Part shown: piece after piece, positions 18,997 to 27,103 of the stretch
Position numbering within the stretch: position 1 is the first letter of the stretch
How the letters are laid out: each line of letters opens with the position of its first letter
Source of the DNA: Streptomyces glomeratus
GTDB lineage: Bacteria > Actinomycetota > Actinomycetes > Streptomycetales > Streptomycetaceae
DNA: 64,000 nt
NCBI RefSeq assembly: GCF_021462825.1
Contig: NZ_JAKEEB010000017.1
Span: forward strand, 62,001 to 126,000
Direction of reading: 5' to 3'
Translations under genes and position numbers: made by a program
The notes under the pieces: model-generated
What the model was told of the DNA's origin: nothing
Databases searched by the model: none
Seen by the model: the letters and a program-made list of their open reading frames with translations, nothing else

Positions 18997-19557
18997 ATGA
19001 CGACTGGCGCACCGACTTCCCCGTACCAGGCCCGGCCCCGGCGTTCCCGGCCGCGCAGGTTCCTGCCGCTGGGCATCGCCGCCTGGCTGGTGCTGGAGAT
19101 CTGGCTGCTCACGCTGGTGGCGGGCGCGGCCGGTGGGTTCACGGTGTTCCTGCTGCTGGTCGCCGGCTTCGTACTCGGCTCCGTGGTGGTCAAGCGGGCC
19201 GGGCGCCGCGCCTTCCGCAATCTCGGTGAGACGCTGCAGGCCCGGTCCCCGGAGGCCGGGCCGACGAGCGGTGGCAACGGCCTGACGATGCTGGGCGGCC
19301 TGCTCCTGATGCTGCCGGGTCTGATCTCCGACGCGGTGGGCCTGCTGCTCCTGCTTCCGCCGGTGCAGAGGACGGTGGGCCGGCGTGCGGAGCGCACCCT
19401 GGACCGCAAGCTCCGCGAGACCCCGTACGGCAGCCTCGGCGACGCCTTCCGGCAGGCTCGCATTCACCGTCCCGACGGAAAGGTCGTCCAGGGTGAGGTC
19501 ATCAGGGATGAGCCCGGAGACGCTCCGAGTGAGCCGCGGCCGCCGCTGACCCGCTGA
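18997..19557 (+). CDS. fxsA: FxsA-family membrane protein
   Basis: A 186-residue protein. After a basic N-terminus there are four hydrophobic segments (about 24-45, 50-68, 100-120, with LLLLLPPVQR closing the last), the FxsA layout. In E. coli FxsA counters F-plasmid exclusion of phage T7; its role in actinomycetes is unknown. The C-terminal 60 residues are polar and vary between species. The start MTTGAPTSPYQ gives the expected N-terminus. The gap to ppm1 is 226 bp, so it may have its own promoter. It converges on rbpA, with a strong hairpin between. Confidence 0.85.
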   Translation: MTTGAPTSPYQARPRRSRPRRFLPLGIAAWLVLEIWLLTLVAGAAGGFTVFLLLVAGFVLGSVVVKRAGRRAFRNLGETLQARSPEAGPTSGGNGLTMLGGLLLMLPGLISDAVGLLLLLPPVQRTVGRRAERTLDRKLRETPYGSLGDAFRQARIHRPDGKVVQGEVIRDEPGDAPSEPRPPLTR

Positions 19558-19647
19558 GGCCGGGGATCCCCGATGGTCCGCCGAGCCTCCGGGGGCGGGA
19601 ACAGCCCGCGGCCCCCCGCTCATGACCGTCCGCACTCGCACACACGG

Positions 19648-19688
19648 CAGCGGGCGCCGTACGTCATACCGACGTACGGCGCCCGCTG
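19648..19688. terminator. Bidirectional terminator between fxsA and rbpA
   Basis: A perfect 18-bp inverted repeat (arms 19648-19665 and 19671-19688) with a 5-nt loop (atacc), between two converging genes. Confidence 0.9.
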
Positions 19689-19728
19689 AGCCGTCGTGCG
19701 CTGTTGTGCCGCCCAGTCCCCGTAGGGG

Positions 19729-20103
19729 CTAGGCGGACTTGCGGCTGTCCCGGGGATGAACCGCGATGTTCATCGCACCGGAACGGAGAACCGCCAGGCG
19801 CTCCTCGAGGACCTCTTCGAGCTCCTCACGGGTGCGCCGCTCCATCAGCATGTCCCAGTGCGTACGCGCGGGCTTGGCCTTCTTCTCTTCCGGGCCGTCG
19901 CCGTCCACGAGGAGTGCCGGGGCCCCGCAGACCTTGCACTCCCACTCCGGCGGGATCTCCGCCTCGACCGAGAAGGGCATCTCGAACCGGTGCCCCTTCT
20001 CGCATGCGTACTCCACGGCCTGGCGCGGAGCCAGGTCGATGCCGCGGTCCGTCTCGTAGCTGGTCACCACGAGGCGCGTGCCGCGAAGAGCTCGCTCACT
20101 CAT
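19729..20103 (-). CDS. rbpA: RNA polymerase-binding protein RbpA
   Basis: A 124-residue actinobacterial transcription factor. It binds core RNA polymerase and group 1/2 sigma factors and stabilises the open complex. Cys34, His38, Cys56 and Cys59 (CEKGH and CKVCG) form the zinc site of the core domain. The basic linker (KKAKPARTHW) contacts DNA, and the C-terminal helix pair (RRTREELEEVLEERLAVLR) contacts sigma. The ATG at 20103 gives the standard N-terminus. A perfect sigma-R promoter lies upstream, as known for S. coelicolor rbpA (SCO1421), so expression should rise under disulfide stress. Confidence 0.97.
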   Translation of the reverse strand: MSERALRGTRLVVTSYETDRGIDLAPRQAVEYACEKGHRFEMPFSVEAEIPPEWECKVCGAPALLVDGDGPEEKKAKPARTHWDMLMERRTREELEEVLEERLAVLRSGAMNIAVHPRDSRKSA

Positions 20104-20164
20104 GAATCGTGCCTCCCGGGCTTGTCGCCCACAGGACAGGTGTCGCTGTCGTCGTCATCCGGTC

Positions 20165-20190
20165 AACGTCCGGTCGGCGGTAAAGATTCC
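20165..20190 (-). promoter_or_regulatory. Sigma-R promoter of rbpA
   Basis: On the minus strand GGAAT (20190-20186) is followed by exactly 18 bases and GTT (20167-20165), the sigma-R consensus for the thiol-stress response. It lies about 62-87 bp upstream of the rbpA start codon. Confidence 0.92.
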
Positions 20191-20370
20191 CGTTCCGAGT
20201 CCCGTTCCGGGTCATGCGTCGCCGTCGTAGCCGCCCCTTGTTGTACCCACCGGCGCCCGGTTTGTCACATCTGCTAGCAGATGTCACCCAGCGTTTCGGC
20301 TCCTTTGACGCGCAGTAACGGTACGCCTGGCAGGCCAAACGCGTACACTACCGCCCTTTGCCGTCAAGTG

Positions 20371-21753
20371 CTAAATCCTTTCGGGTACCGGATTCCCCGC
20401 GTCGCGCACCGCCTGCCGCACCGGAACCCGGGCGAGCAGGACGAAGCCGAGGGCGAAGAAGACCACCAGCGAGATGATCGCGTCCCGGTAGCTTCCGGTG
20501 ACCTGGTAGGTGAGGCCGAACAGCAGCGGGCCCAGCCAGCTCATGCCGCGGTCGCTCATCTCGTACGCCGAGAAGTACTCGGCCTCCTTGCCGGGCGGTA
20601 CGAGATGGGAGAACAGGGAGCGGGAGAGCGCCTGGCTGCCTCCCAGCACCAGCCCGATGCAGGCGGCGAGGAGGTAGAAGCCCACCGGAGCGCCCGCGGG
20701 CAGGAAGTAGCCGGCACCGAGCGTCAGCGTCCAGGCGACGAGCGAGCCGAGGATGGTCCGCTTGGCGCCGTGGGTCCGCGCCAGCCGCCCCATGCCCAGG
20801 GCCCCGCCCACCGCCAGCACCTGCACGAGCAGGACGGCGGTGATCAGCGTGGACTGGCTCAGGCCCAGCTCCTCGGAGCCGTACACCGACGCCTGGGAGA
20901 TCACCGTCTGGATGCCGTCGTTGTAGATGAGGTAGGCGAGCAGGAAGGCGAGGGTGAGCGGTTTGCCGCGCATGTCCCGGACTGTGGCGGCCAGTTGCCG
21001 CCAGCCGTGCACCGCGGGGGCCGTGGACGTCGTACGGCGGTCGCGCAGCCGCCCGAGCGGTACCAGCGTGAAGGCGCCCCACCACAGGCCCGCCGAGGCC
21101 AGGCAGATACGCACCGCCGTGGACTCCGTCAGGCCGAAGGAGTCGTGTGCGGTGAAGAGGACGAGATTCGCGATCAGGACCAGGGAGCCGGCCGCGTAGC
21201 CGAAGGCCCAGCCGCGCGAGGAGACCGCGTCGCGCTCCTCGGGCGGGGCGATCTGCGGGAGATAGGAGTTGTAGACGACCATCGAGACGGCCATCGACGC
21301 GTTCGCGACGACGAGCAGGAGACCGCCGAGCAGATAGCGGTCGCCGTCCAGGAAGAACAGGCCCGTGGTGGCCGAGGCGCCCAGGTATGCGCAGAGGGCG
21401 AGCAGGGGCTTCTTGCGGCCGGTGCGGTCGGCCGCCGCTCCTGCCAGCGGCATCACCAGGATCGCCACGACGACGGAGGCGGAGACCGAGTACGCGAAGA
21501 ACGAGCCCGCCCGCACCGGGATGCCCAGCGGGTGCACATAACCGTCCGCGTCCGCCGCCGACTTGGCCACCGCGGTGAGGTAGGGCCCGAGGAACACGGT
21601 GAGCACGCTCGTCGAGTAGACCGAGCACGCCCAGTCGTAGAAGTACCAGCCATGCTGTTCACGCCGCCGCCCGGCGGCCTCGTCGGCCTCCGCAGGCGAC
21701 GCCGGCGCACCCGGTTCCAGGGGAACCCCCGCCCGTTCGGTGTCGGTGCCCAC
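20371..21753 (-). CDS. MFS transporter, UMF1/Atg22-like
   Basis: A 460-residue membrane protein with about 12 helices. The WYFYDWACSVYSTSVLTVFLG start and MAVSMVVYNSYLPQIAPPEER are typical of the UMF1 (Atg22-like) branch of the major facilitator superfamily. AADRTGRKKPLLAL is the MFS loop 2-3 motif. Eukaryotic Atg22 exports amino acids from the vacuole; bacterial members are uncharacterised. The charged N-terminus (about 35 residues) is cytoplasmic. It lies upstream of rbpA on the same strand, but rbpA has its own promoter. Confidence 0.88.
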   Translation of the reverse strand: MGTDTERAGVPLEPGAPASPAEADEAAGRRREQHGWYFYDWACSVYSTSVLTVFLGPYLTAVAKSAADADGYVHPLGIPVRAGSFFAYSVSASVVVAILVMPLAGAAADRTGRKKPLLALCAYLGASATTGLFFLDGDRYLLGGLLLVVANASMAVSMVVYNSYLPQIAPPEERDAVSSRGWAFGYAAGSLVLIANLVLFTAHDSFGLTESTAVRICLASAGLWWGAFTLVPLGRLRDRRTTSTAPAVHGWRQLAATVRDMRGKPLTLAFLLAYLIYNDGIQTVISQASVYGSEELGLSQSTLITAVLLVQVLAVGGALGMGRLARTHGAKRTILGSLVAWTLTLGAGYFLPAGAPVGFYLLAACIGLVLGGSQALSRSLFSHLVPPGKEAEYFSAYEMSDRGMSWLGPLLFGLTYQVTGSYRDAIISLVVFFALGFVLLARVPVRQAVRDAGNPVPERI

Positions 21754-21794
21754 CCGTGCCTCGCTTCCCCGCTGTACGTGATCGTGCGCGGGCG

Positions 21795-22562
21795 TCAGAC
21801 CCAGGTGCCCCGGTCCTCGAGGACCTCGCGCAGTGTGTCGATGTGATCGGTCATGATGCCATCGACTCCCAGGTCCAGGAGCCGGTGCATCTGCCCGGGT
21901 TCATTGATCGTCCACACGTGCACCTGGAGTCCGAGCGCATGGGCGGTGCGCACGAAGCGGTGGTCGACGACGGGCACGCCCGACTGGGCCACGGGAACCT
22001 GGGCGGCGACCGCCGAGCGGCGCACCTTCGCGGGTACGCCCCAGGAGCGCAGCCGCAGGCCCAGCACCCCGCGGGTGCCGTACGACGTCGCCAGACGCGG
22101 CCCGGCCAGGCGCTGGGCGCGCGACACGCGTGCCTCGGAGAACGATCCGACACAGACGCGGTCCCAGGCGTCCGTCCGGCCGATCAGGTCGAGCAGGGGG
22201 AGCAGGGCGGGCTCCGCCTTGACGTCCACGTTCCAGCGCACCTCGGGGAACTCCTCCAGGAGGTCCTCGAACAGGGGGACCGGTTCGGTGCCCGCCACGC
22301 GGGCCTGCCGCACGTCGTCCCAGGGAAGGTCGGCGATCCGGCCCGCCCCGTCGGTCACCCGGTCCAGGGTCGCGTCGTGGAACGCGACCAGCTTCCCGTC
22401 GGCCGTGGCGTGCACGTCCGTCTCGATGTACCGGTAGCCCGCCGCGACCGCGCGCCGGAACTGGGCCGCGGTGTTCTCCAGGCCCTCCGCCGCCCCGCCC
22501 CGGTGGGCGAAGGCGATCGGGCCGGGATGATCGAGATAGGGATGACGTATGAGGGTGGTCAC
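21795..22562 (-). CDS. Glycerophosphodiester phosphodiesterase
   Basis: A 255-residue GDPD enzyme that releases glycerol-3-phosphate from deacylated phospholipids. The active site AFAHRGGAAEGLENTAAQF (His, Arg, Glu and Asn) lies at about 18-36 and ETDVHATADGKLVAFHD at about 47-63, with the later metal ligand in NVDVKAE. No signal peptide is seen, so it is cytoplasmic. The GTG start overlaps the stop of the YczE-like gene (GTGA), so the two are translationally coupled. The start sequence VTTLIRHPYLDHPGP fits homologues. Confidence 0.9.
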   Translation of the reverse strand: MTTLIRHPYLDHPGPIAFAHRGGAAEGLENTAAQFRRAVAAGYRYIETDVHATADGKLVAFHDATLDRVTDGAGRIADLPWDDVRQARVAGTEPVPLFEDLLEEFPEVRWNVDVKAEPALLPLLDLIGRTDAWDRVCVGSFSEARVSRAQRLAGPRLATSYGTRGVLGLRLRSWGVPAKVRRSAVAAQVPVAQSGVPVVDHRFVRTAHALGLQVHVWTINEPGQMHRLLDLGVDGIMTDHIDTLREVLEDRGTWV

Positions 22563-23206
22563 CGAGGCAGTATCGCCGGTTCCGGTTGCCCGGTGGCAAC
22601 GACCGTACTGCGCCCCGATGCCCGGGGGACGGCGAAAACGCGCAGGAAGAACTGGGCGAGCGGGCCGATGGACAGCGCGTACAGGACGGTTCCCACCCCC
22701 ACCGTGCCGCCGAGGGCGAAGCCGGTCGTGACGACGGCGACCTCGACGGCCGTGCGGATCAGCCGGATCGAGCGGCCCGTGCGCCGGTGCAGTCCGGTCA
22801 TCAGCCCGTCGCGGGGTCCGGGCCCGAAGTCCGCGCTGATGTACAGGCCGGTAGCCACGCCGTTCAGCACGATGCCCGCGAGGAGAACGGGCACTCGTAC
22901 GGCCAGGGAGCGGACCTCGGGGAGCACGGCGAGGGTGGCGTCCATGGCGAAGCCGATGACCAGAACGTTGGAGACGGTGCCGAGACCGGGTCGCTGGCGC
23001 AGCGGGATCCACAGCAGCAGCACGATCGCGCCGACGATGGTGAGCACCACGCCCATGCTGAGGCCGGTCAGTTCCGCGAGCCCCTGGTGGAGGACGTTCC
23101 AGGGCTCCAGGCCGAGTCCCGCCTGCACCAGGAGTGCGGAGCTCGCCCCGTACAGCGCCAGGCCCGCGTACAGCTGGAACACCCGGCGTATCGGCCGCCG
23201 CGTCAT
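22559..23206 (-). CDS. YczE/YitT-family membrane protein
   Basis: A membrane protein of about 215 residues with five to six hydrophobic segments. The first region FQLYAGLALYGASSALLV and the loop GLGLEPWNVLHQGLAELTG are the YczE hallmarks, with ISADFGPGPRDGLMTGL later. The start is uncertain: ATG at 23206 is preferred because the frame before it runs through a short tandem repeat, but an ATG at 23296 would add 30 residues. It is divergent from a MocR gene, the conserved YczR-YczE pairing described for Firmicutes and Actinobacteria. The transported substrate is unknown. Confidence 0.82.
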   Translation of the reverse strand: MTRRPIRRVFQLYAGLALYGASSALLVQAGLGLEPWNVLHQGLAELTGLSMGVVLTIVGAIVLLLWIPLRQRPGLGTVSNVLVIGFAMDATLAVLPEVRSLAVRVPVLLAGIVLNGVATGLYISADFGPGPRDGLMTGLHRRTGRSIRLIRTAVEVAVVTTGFALGGTVGVGTVLYALSIGPLAQFFLRVFAVPRASGRSTVVATGQPEPAILPR

Positions 23207-23360
23207 GGACGTGTCAATGGACGGATCAGTGGACGGATCGGTGGACGGGTCCCCGGACAAAACGTGCCCCCCTGTGGTGGTGGTGGCCTGACGCATGTCA
23301 CTCTGTGGCTTGGGAAGAGAAGCCATCCATGGCCAATTCGGGGAAGGTGGACCGGGAATC
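23207..23360. promoter_or_regulatory. Divergent control region with a 12-bp tandem repeat
   Basis: The 154 bp between the YczE-like and MocR genes hold three near-identical 12-bp units (GTGGACGGATCA, GTGGACGGATCG, GTGGACGGGTCC, about 23230-23260) preceded by a fourth diverged copy. There are also two CTGTGG copies 31 bp apart (23272-23277 and 23303-23308). Repeats of this kind, at helical spacing, are expected for MocR operators. The tandem unit could instead be N-terminal coding sequence (STDP repeats) if the earlier start is used. Confidence 0.45.
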
Positions 23361-24860
23361 ATGGCGCAGTGGACCTCAGCGGTGGGTGCGGCACAACTCG
23401 CCCGGCTGCTCACCTCTCAGCAGGACCGTCCCGCGGGCCCCGGCACCCGCCGTCCGCCCGCCTACCGAGCGCTCGCCGACGGCATCCGGCTGCTCGTCCT
23501 GGAGGGCCGCGTGCCCGTCGCGGCCCGGCTGCCGGCCGAGCGCGAGCTGGCGCTCGCCCTGTCCGTGAGCCGGACCACGGTCGCCGCCGCGTACGAGGCG
23601 CTGCGCACCGAGGGATTCCTGGAGTCCCGCCGCGGGGCGGGCAGCTGGACCGCGGTGCCGGCCGGGAACCCGCTGCCGGCACGCGGCCTCGAGCCCCTCC
23701 CGCCGGAGGCGCTGGGCTCCATGATCGACCTGGGCTGCGCCGCGCTGCCCGCGCCCGAACCCTGGCTCACCCGCGCCGTGCAGGGCGCCCTGGAGGAGCT
23801 GCCGCCCTACGCGCACACCCACGGGGACTACCCGGCGGGACTGCCAGCGCTGCGCGCCATGATCGCCGACCGCTATACGGCACGCGGCATCCCCACCATG
23901 CCCGAGCAGATCATGGTGACCACGGGTGCCATGGGCGCGATGGACGCGATCTGCCACCTCTTCGCCGGGCGCGGCGAACGCATCGCCGTCGAGTCGCCGT
24001 CGTACGCCAACATCCTTCAGCTGATGCGGGAGGCCGGCGCCCGGCTGGTGCCGGTGGCCATGGCCGAGGGACTCGGCGGCTGGGACCTGGACCGCTGGCG
24101 CCAGGTGCTGCGGGAGGCCGCGCCGCGGCTGGCCTATGTCGTGGCGGACTTCCACAATCCGACGGGCGCGCTGGCCGACGAGGACCAGCGCCGCCGCCTG
24201 GTGGAGGCGGCCCGGTCCGCCGGGACGGTCCTGGTCGTCGACGAGACCATGAGCGAGCTGTACCTGGAGGACGGCCTCGAGATGCCGCGGCCGGTGAGCG
24301 GCTTCGACCCGGCGGGCTCGACGGTCATCACCGTGGGCTCGGCGAGCAAGGCGTTCTGGGCGGGCATGCGCATCGGCTGGGTGCGGGCCGCCCCCGATGT
24401 GATCCGCAGCCTGGTGGCGGCCCGCGCCTACGCGGACCTGGGCACGCCGGTGCTGGAGCAGCTGGCCGTGAACTGGCTGCTCGGCTCGGGCGGCTGGGAG
24501 CAGGCGGTGAGCCTGCGGCGCGAACAGGCCAGGGAGAACCGGGACGCGCTGGTCGCCGCGGTGCGCAGGGAGTTGCCGTCGTGGGAGTTCTCGGTGCCGC
24601 AGGGCGGTCTGACGCTCTGGGTGCGCACCGGGGGCCTGTCGGGTTCCCGTCTGGCGGAGGCCGGGGAGCGGGTGGGCGTCCGGGTTCCGTCCGGGCCCCG
24701 CTTCGGCGTGGACGGTGCCTTCGAGGGGTACGTCCGGCTGCCGTTCACGGTGGGCGGCGCCGTCGCGGAGGAGGCGGCGGTGCGTCTGGCCGCCGCGGCG
24801 CGTCTGGTCGAGACCGGTGCGTCGGGCCCGGCGGAGGCGCCGCGTACCTTCGTCGCCTGA
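23361..24860 (+). CDS. MocR-type regulator (GntR-aminotransferase fusion), YczR-like
   Basis: A 499-residue fusion of an N-terminal winged-helix GntR domain (about 30-105; LPAERELALALSVSRTTVAAAYEAL) and a fold-type I aminotransferase domain (about 125-480). Lys330 in GSASKAFWAG should bind pyridoxal phosphate; FHNPTGA and VVDETMSEL are other cofactor-site motifs. MocR proteins sense PLP or amino acids and regulate divergent genes. Here the divergent gene encodes a YczE-type membrane protein, which points to the YczR subgroup. The ATG at 23361 is preferred over the upstream frame start at 23295. Confidence 0.9.
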   Translation: MAQWTSAVGAAQLARLLTSQQDRPAGPGTRRPPAYRALADGIRLLVLEGRVPVAARLPAERELALALSVSRTTVAAAYEALRTEGFLESRRGAGSWTAVPAGNPLPARGLEPLPPEALGSMIDLGCAALPAPEPWLTRAVQGALEELPPYAHTHGDYPAGLPALRAMIADRYTARGIPTMPEQIMVTTGAMGAMDAICHLFAGRGERIAVESPSYANILQLMREAGARLVPVAMAEGLGGWDLDRWRQVLREAAPRLAYVVADFHNPTGALADEDQRRRLVEAARSAGTVLVVDETMSELYLEDGLEMPRPVSGFDPAGSTVITVGSASKAFWAGMRIGWVRAAPDVIRSLVAARAYADLGTPVLEQLAVNWLLGSGGWEQAVSLRREQARENRDALVAAVRRELPSWEFSVPQGGLTLWVRTGGLSGSRLAEAGERVGVRVPSGPRFGVDGAFEGYVRLPFTVGGAVAEEAAVRLAAAARLVETGASGPAEAPRTFVA

Positions 24861-24974
24861 CCCGGGGCCGGCACGGCTGCGACCGGCCGGGGGACCCGGC
24901 GGTCGCCGGTGGTGCTCCGGTCGCGAGAGACCGGCCGGTCACCCTCCGGGGGAGACCGGCCGGTGGCGGCCGGT
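24861..24974. repeat. Three CCGGCCGG palindromes between converging genes
   Basis: CCGGCCGG occurs three times within 114 bp. Two copies sit in the longer direct repeat GAGACCGGCCGGT. The gap lies between the converging MocR and sffA genes, so the repeats may form terminator stems. Confidence 0.4.
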
Positions 24975-26540
24975 TCAGCTCTCCGCGGCCAGCGCCTCGA
25001 CTCCCGCATCGACTCCCGCCGGCGTGACCGGCGCATTGTGGCGCGGCAGCAGTCCCAGGACCGCCTGCCGGTGGCTCTCGCTGGTCGCGTCGTCGTACGG
25101 GTCCGGGGTGGCCGGCACCTGGAGGCGGTGGACCGGACCCGAACCCAGGCGGGCGTAGCCCCGGCCCGGTGGGACGTCCTGGACGGGTGTGGTGTGCGGG
25201 GGCGCGCCGAGCACGGTCTCGAGTTCGTCCGGGGCCGCGGGGCCGAGCACCACCCGTGCGCGGGTGTACTGCCGTACCGCGTCGGACAGGCCGTCCAGAG
25301 CGTCGAACTGTTCGGCCACCACGACCGTGACGTTCGCCGCGCGCCCGTGCCGCAGGGGCACCTGGAGCAGCGTCTGGGGGTCCGGGCGGCCGTCGGCGGC
25401 GGCCAGGTGACCGAGAGCGCCGGGCCGGTCCAGCAGGATCCACAGCGGACGCCTGATGTCGTCCGGCGGCGGGTGCCCGGCCTGCCGTGCGCGGTTCGCC
25501 GCGATCAGCCGCCGCTCCGTCTCATGGGTCGCCCACTCCAGGCTCGTCACCGCGCCGACGAGGCCCGACTCGACGGCCAGCACTCCGTCCCGGCCCGTCA
25601 GACACGCGTACTCGCCCGTGTCCCCGCCCTCGACGATCAGGACGTCGCCGTGCTGGAGCGCCTGAAGGGCGATGGAACGCACCAGCGTCGTCGTACCGCT
25701 GCCGGGCGCGCCGGCGATCAGCAGGTGCGGCTCGGTGGAGCGTGCGCCCGTGCGCCACACCACCGGCGGCACATCGCGCTGCTCGTCGCCATGGGTGAGC
25801 GGGAGCGTGCGCTGGACGCCGGTGGGGTCGGTGAAGCCGAGGACCGTCTCGCCCGGGGCGGTCACGAAGCGCTGTGCGGCGATGTCGGTGGGCAGCGGCG
25901 CCAGCACGGTCACCGTGAGCTCGTTGGCCTCCTCGTCCCAGGAGAAGTGGTACTCGCGGCCACGGCCCGACTTGGCGTGCAGGAGCTGTTCGATCCGGGC
26001 CCGTGACGTGGCCTCGCCGTCGGTGAAGTAGGCGGGGTAGCGGATGCGGAGCCGGGAGATCCGGGCGCTCTCGTCGAAGTCGTACGAGGGGAAGGCCCGG
26101 GCCCAGTCCCCACCGTGCGCATAGAGCGGATCGGGGTCCTGAGCCGCCGAGAAGTAGGGCACCAGTGCCTCGTACAGCGTCCGCAGGCGCTTGGTCTGCG
26201 CGTCGTCCGGACCCGAGGGCCGTGGCTGTCCGCGATCGCGGCCCTTCCAGGCCGCCACCGCCATGATCGAGAGCCCGCCGAGCAGCGGCCCGTAGGGCAC
26301 CAGGGCGACGACCAGGATCACCGAGGCGACCAGGAAGAGCAGCGGGCCCCTCCGGTCCTTGGGTGTCTCCACCCATCTGCGCCGCCCGGCCGCGGCCAGC
26401 CGACGCAGCCCGCGCGTGAGGACGGACAGCGGCTGGAGGACGTCGCCCGCTCCGCCGGCCGCCGTCCGGGCCAGCTGCCGTCCGCGGGCCATCCGGGCGC
26501 TGCCGTTGCGCAGGATGCGGGGGAGTGGGCGCCGGGCCAC
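24975..26540 (-). CDS. sffA: SffA-type FtsK/SpoIIIE-like septal protein with degenerate ATPase motifs
   Basis: A 521-residue protein with a basic N-terminus, two closely spaced membrane segments (about 67-95) and an FtsK-like C-terminal domain. In S. coelicolor SffA is placed at sporulation septa by SmeA and affects chromosome segregation into spores. Walker A reads GAPGSGTTT with Thr283 where the invariant Lys should be. Walker B reads WILLDRPG with Arg372 in place of the catalytic Glu. ATP hydrolysis is therefore doubtful. The GTG start has AGGAG six bases upstream. It follows smeA after 36 bp, so the two form one operon. Confidence 0.85.
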   Translation of the reverse strand: MARRPLPRILRNGSARMARGRQLARTAAGGAGDVLQPLSVLTRGLRRLAAAGRRRWVETPKDRRGPLLFLVASVILVVALVPYGPLLGGLSIMAVAAWKGRDRGQPRPSGPDDAQTKRLRTLYEALVPYFSAAQDPDPLYAHGGDWARAFPSYDFDESARISRLRIRYPAYFTDGEATSRARIEQLLHAKSGRGREYHFSWDEEANELTVTVLAPLPTDIAAQRFVTAPGETVLGFTDPTGVQRTLPLTHGDEQRDVPPVVWRTGARSTEPHLLIAGAPGSGTTTLVRSIALQALQHGDVLIVEGGDTGEYACLTGRDGVLAVESGLVGAVTSLEWATHETERRLIAANRARQAGHPPPDDIRRPLWILLDRPGALGHLAAADGRPDPQTLLQVPLRHGRAANVTVVVAEQFDALDGLSDAVRQYTRARVVLGPAAPDELETVLGAPPHTTPVQDVPPGRGYARLGSGPVHRLQVPATPDPYDDATSESHRQAVLGLLPRHNAPVTPAGVDAGVEALAAES

Positions 26541-26576
26541 GTCGTTCTCCTGAGGGTGTGTGCGGGGGCGGCGGGG

Positions 26577-26771
26577 TCAGAAATTGATCCCGCCGAGCAG
26601 GCTCGCCAGGCTCTGGCCGCCGGCCTTGATCCCCGGGGCGATGCCGGTACTGGCGAGGTAGAAGCCGAAAAGGGAGCAGATTGTGGCGTGCGAGCCCTTG
26701 AGGCCGTCTTTCCGGAAGAAGAGGAAGACGCAGGTGCCGAGCAGCAGCACACCGGAGATGTTGAGGACCAT
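26577..26771 (-). CDS. smeA: Small sporulation membrane protein SmeA
   Basis: A 64-residue membrane protein with a first helix (VLNISGVLLLGTCVFLFF), a basic turn (RKDGLKGSH) and a second weaker helix (ICSLFGFYLASTGIAPGI). Size, layout and position directly before the FtsK-like gene match SmeA of S. coelicolor, which is made in sporulating hyphae, localises to septa and recruits SffA. AGGAG lies six bases before the ATG. A whi-controlled promoter is expected upstream; no clear match to a WhiG promoter or WhiA site is visible. Confidence 0.85.
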   Translation of the reverse strand: MVLNISGVLLLGTCVFLFFRKDGLKGSHATICSLFGFYLASTGIAPGIKAGGQSLASLLGGINF

Positions 26772-27103
26772 GTGCTCTCCTGAACGCGGGGATTGTCACC
26801 ATGAGTACTTCCAGGCTCACAGCATGTATCCATACGATAAAAGGTGCAAATGGGTGAAATGGTCAGAATTTCCCCCGGCGGGCCGAGCTGTCGTACGCCG
26901 AGGGGCCGCCGTACGTGGCTCGACGCCCTCTGGCGTGATCTTTGCCTGGCACAGCGCCGGTGATGTGCCGTGGAAGCCAGTACGCTGGCGATTCACCCGT
27001 ACGGAGGCACCGCTCGCCGCCGTACGCGCCGTGCGCGACGGCACCGCTCGCTGTCGTACGCTCCCGCAGTCCCCAGCAGTCGTAGTGAGAGGCGGTCCGG
27101 CCG
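26772..27103. promoter_or_regulatory. Divergent region between smeA and the ankyrin gene
   Basis: A 332-nt region with no protein frame, holding the smeA promoter and the promoter of the ankyrin gene. CGTACG occurs repeatedly. A 22-bp direct repeat sits close to the ankyrin gene (27006-27027 and 27040-27061). Confidence 0.5.
27006..27061 (+). repeat. 22-bp direct repeat upstream of the ankyrin gene
   Basis: Two copies (27006-27027 and 27040-27061) match at 20 of 22 positions with a 34-bp period. They begin GGCACCGCTCGC and end CGTACGC, and lie 43-98 bp before the start codon. This could be a duplicated operator. Confidence 0.6.

Noticed and set aside
26800..26845. WhiG-type promoter near smeA
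   Set aside because: ACGATAAA resembles the -10 but reads away from smeA and has no TAAA -35 at the right distance.
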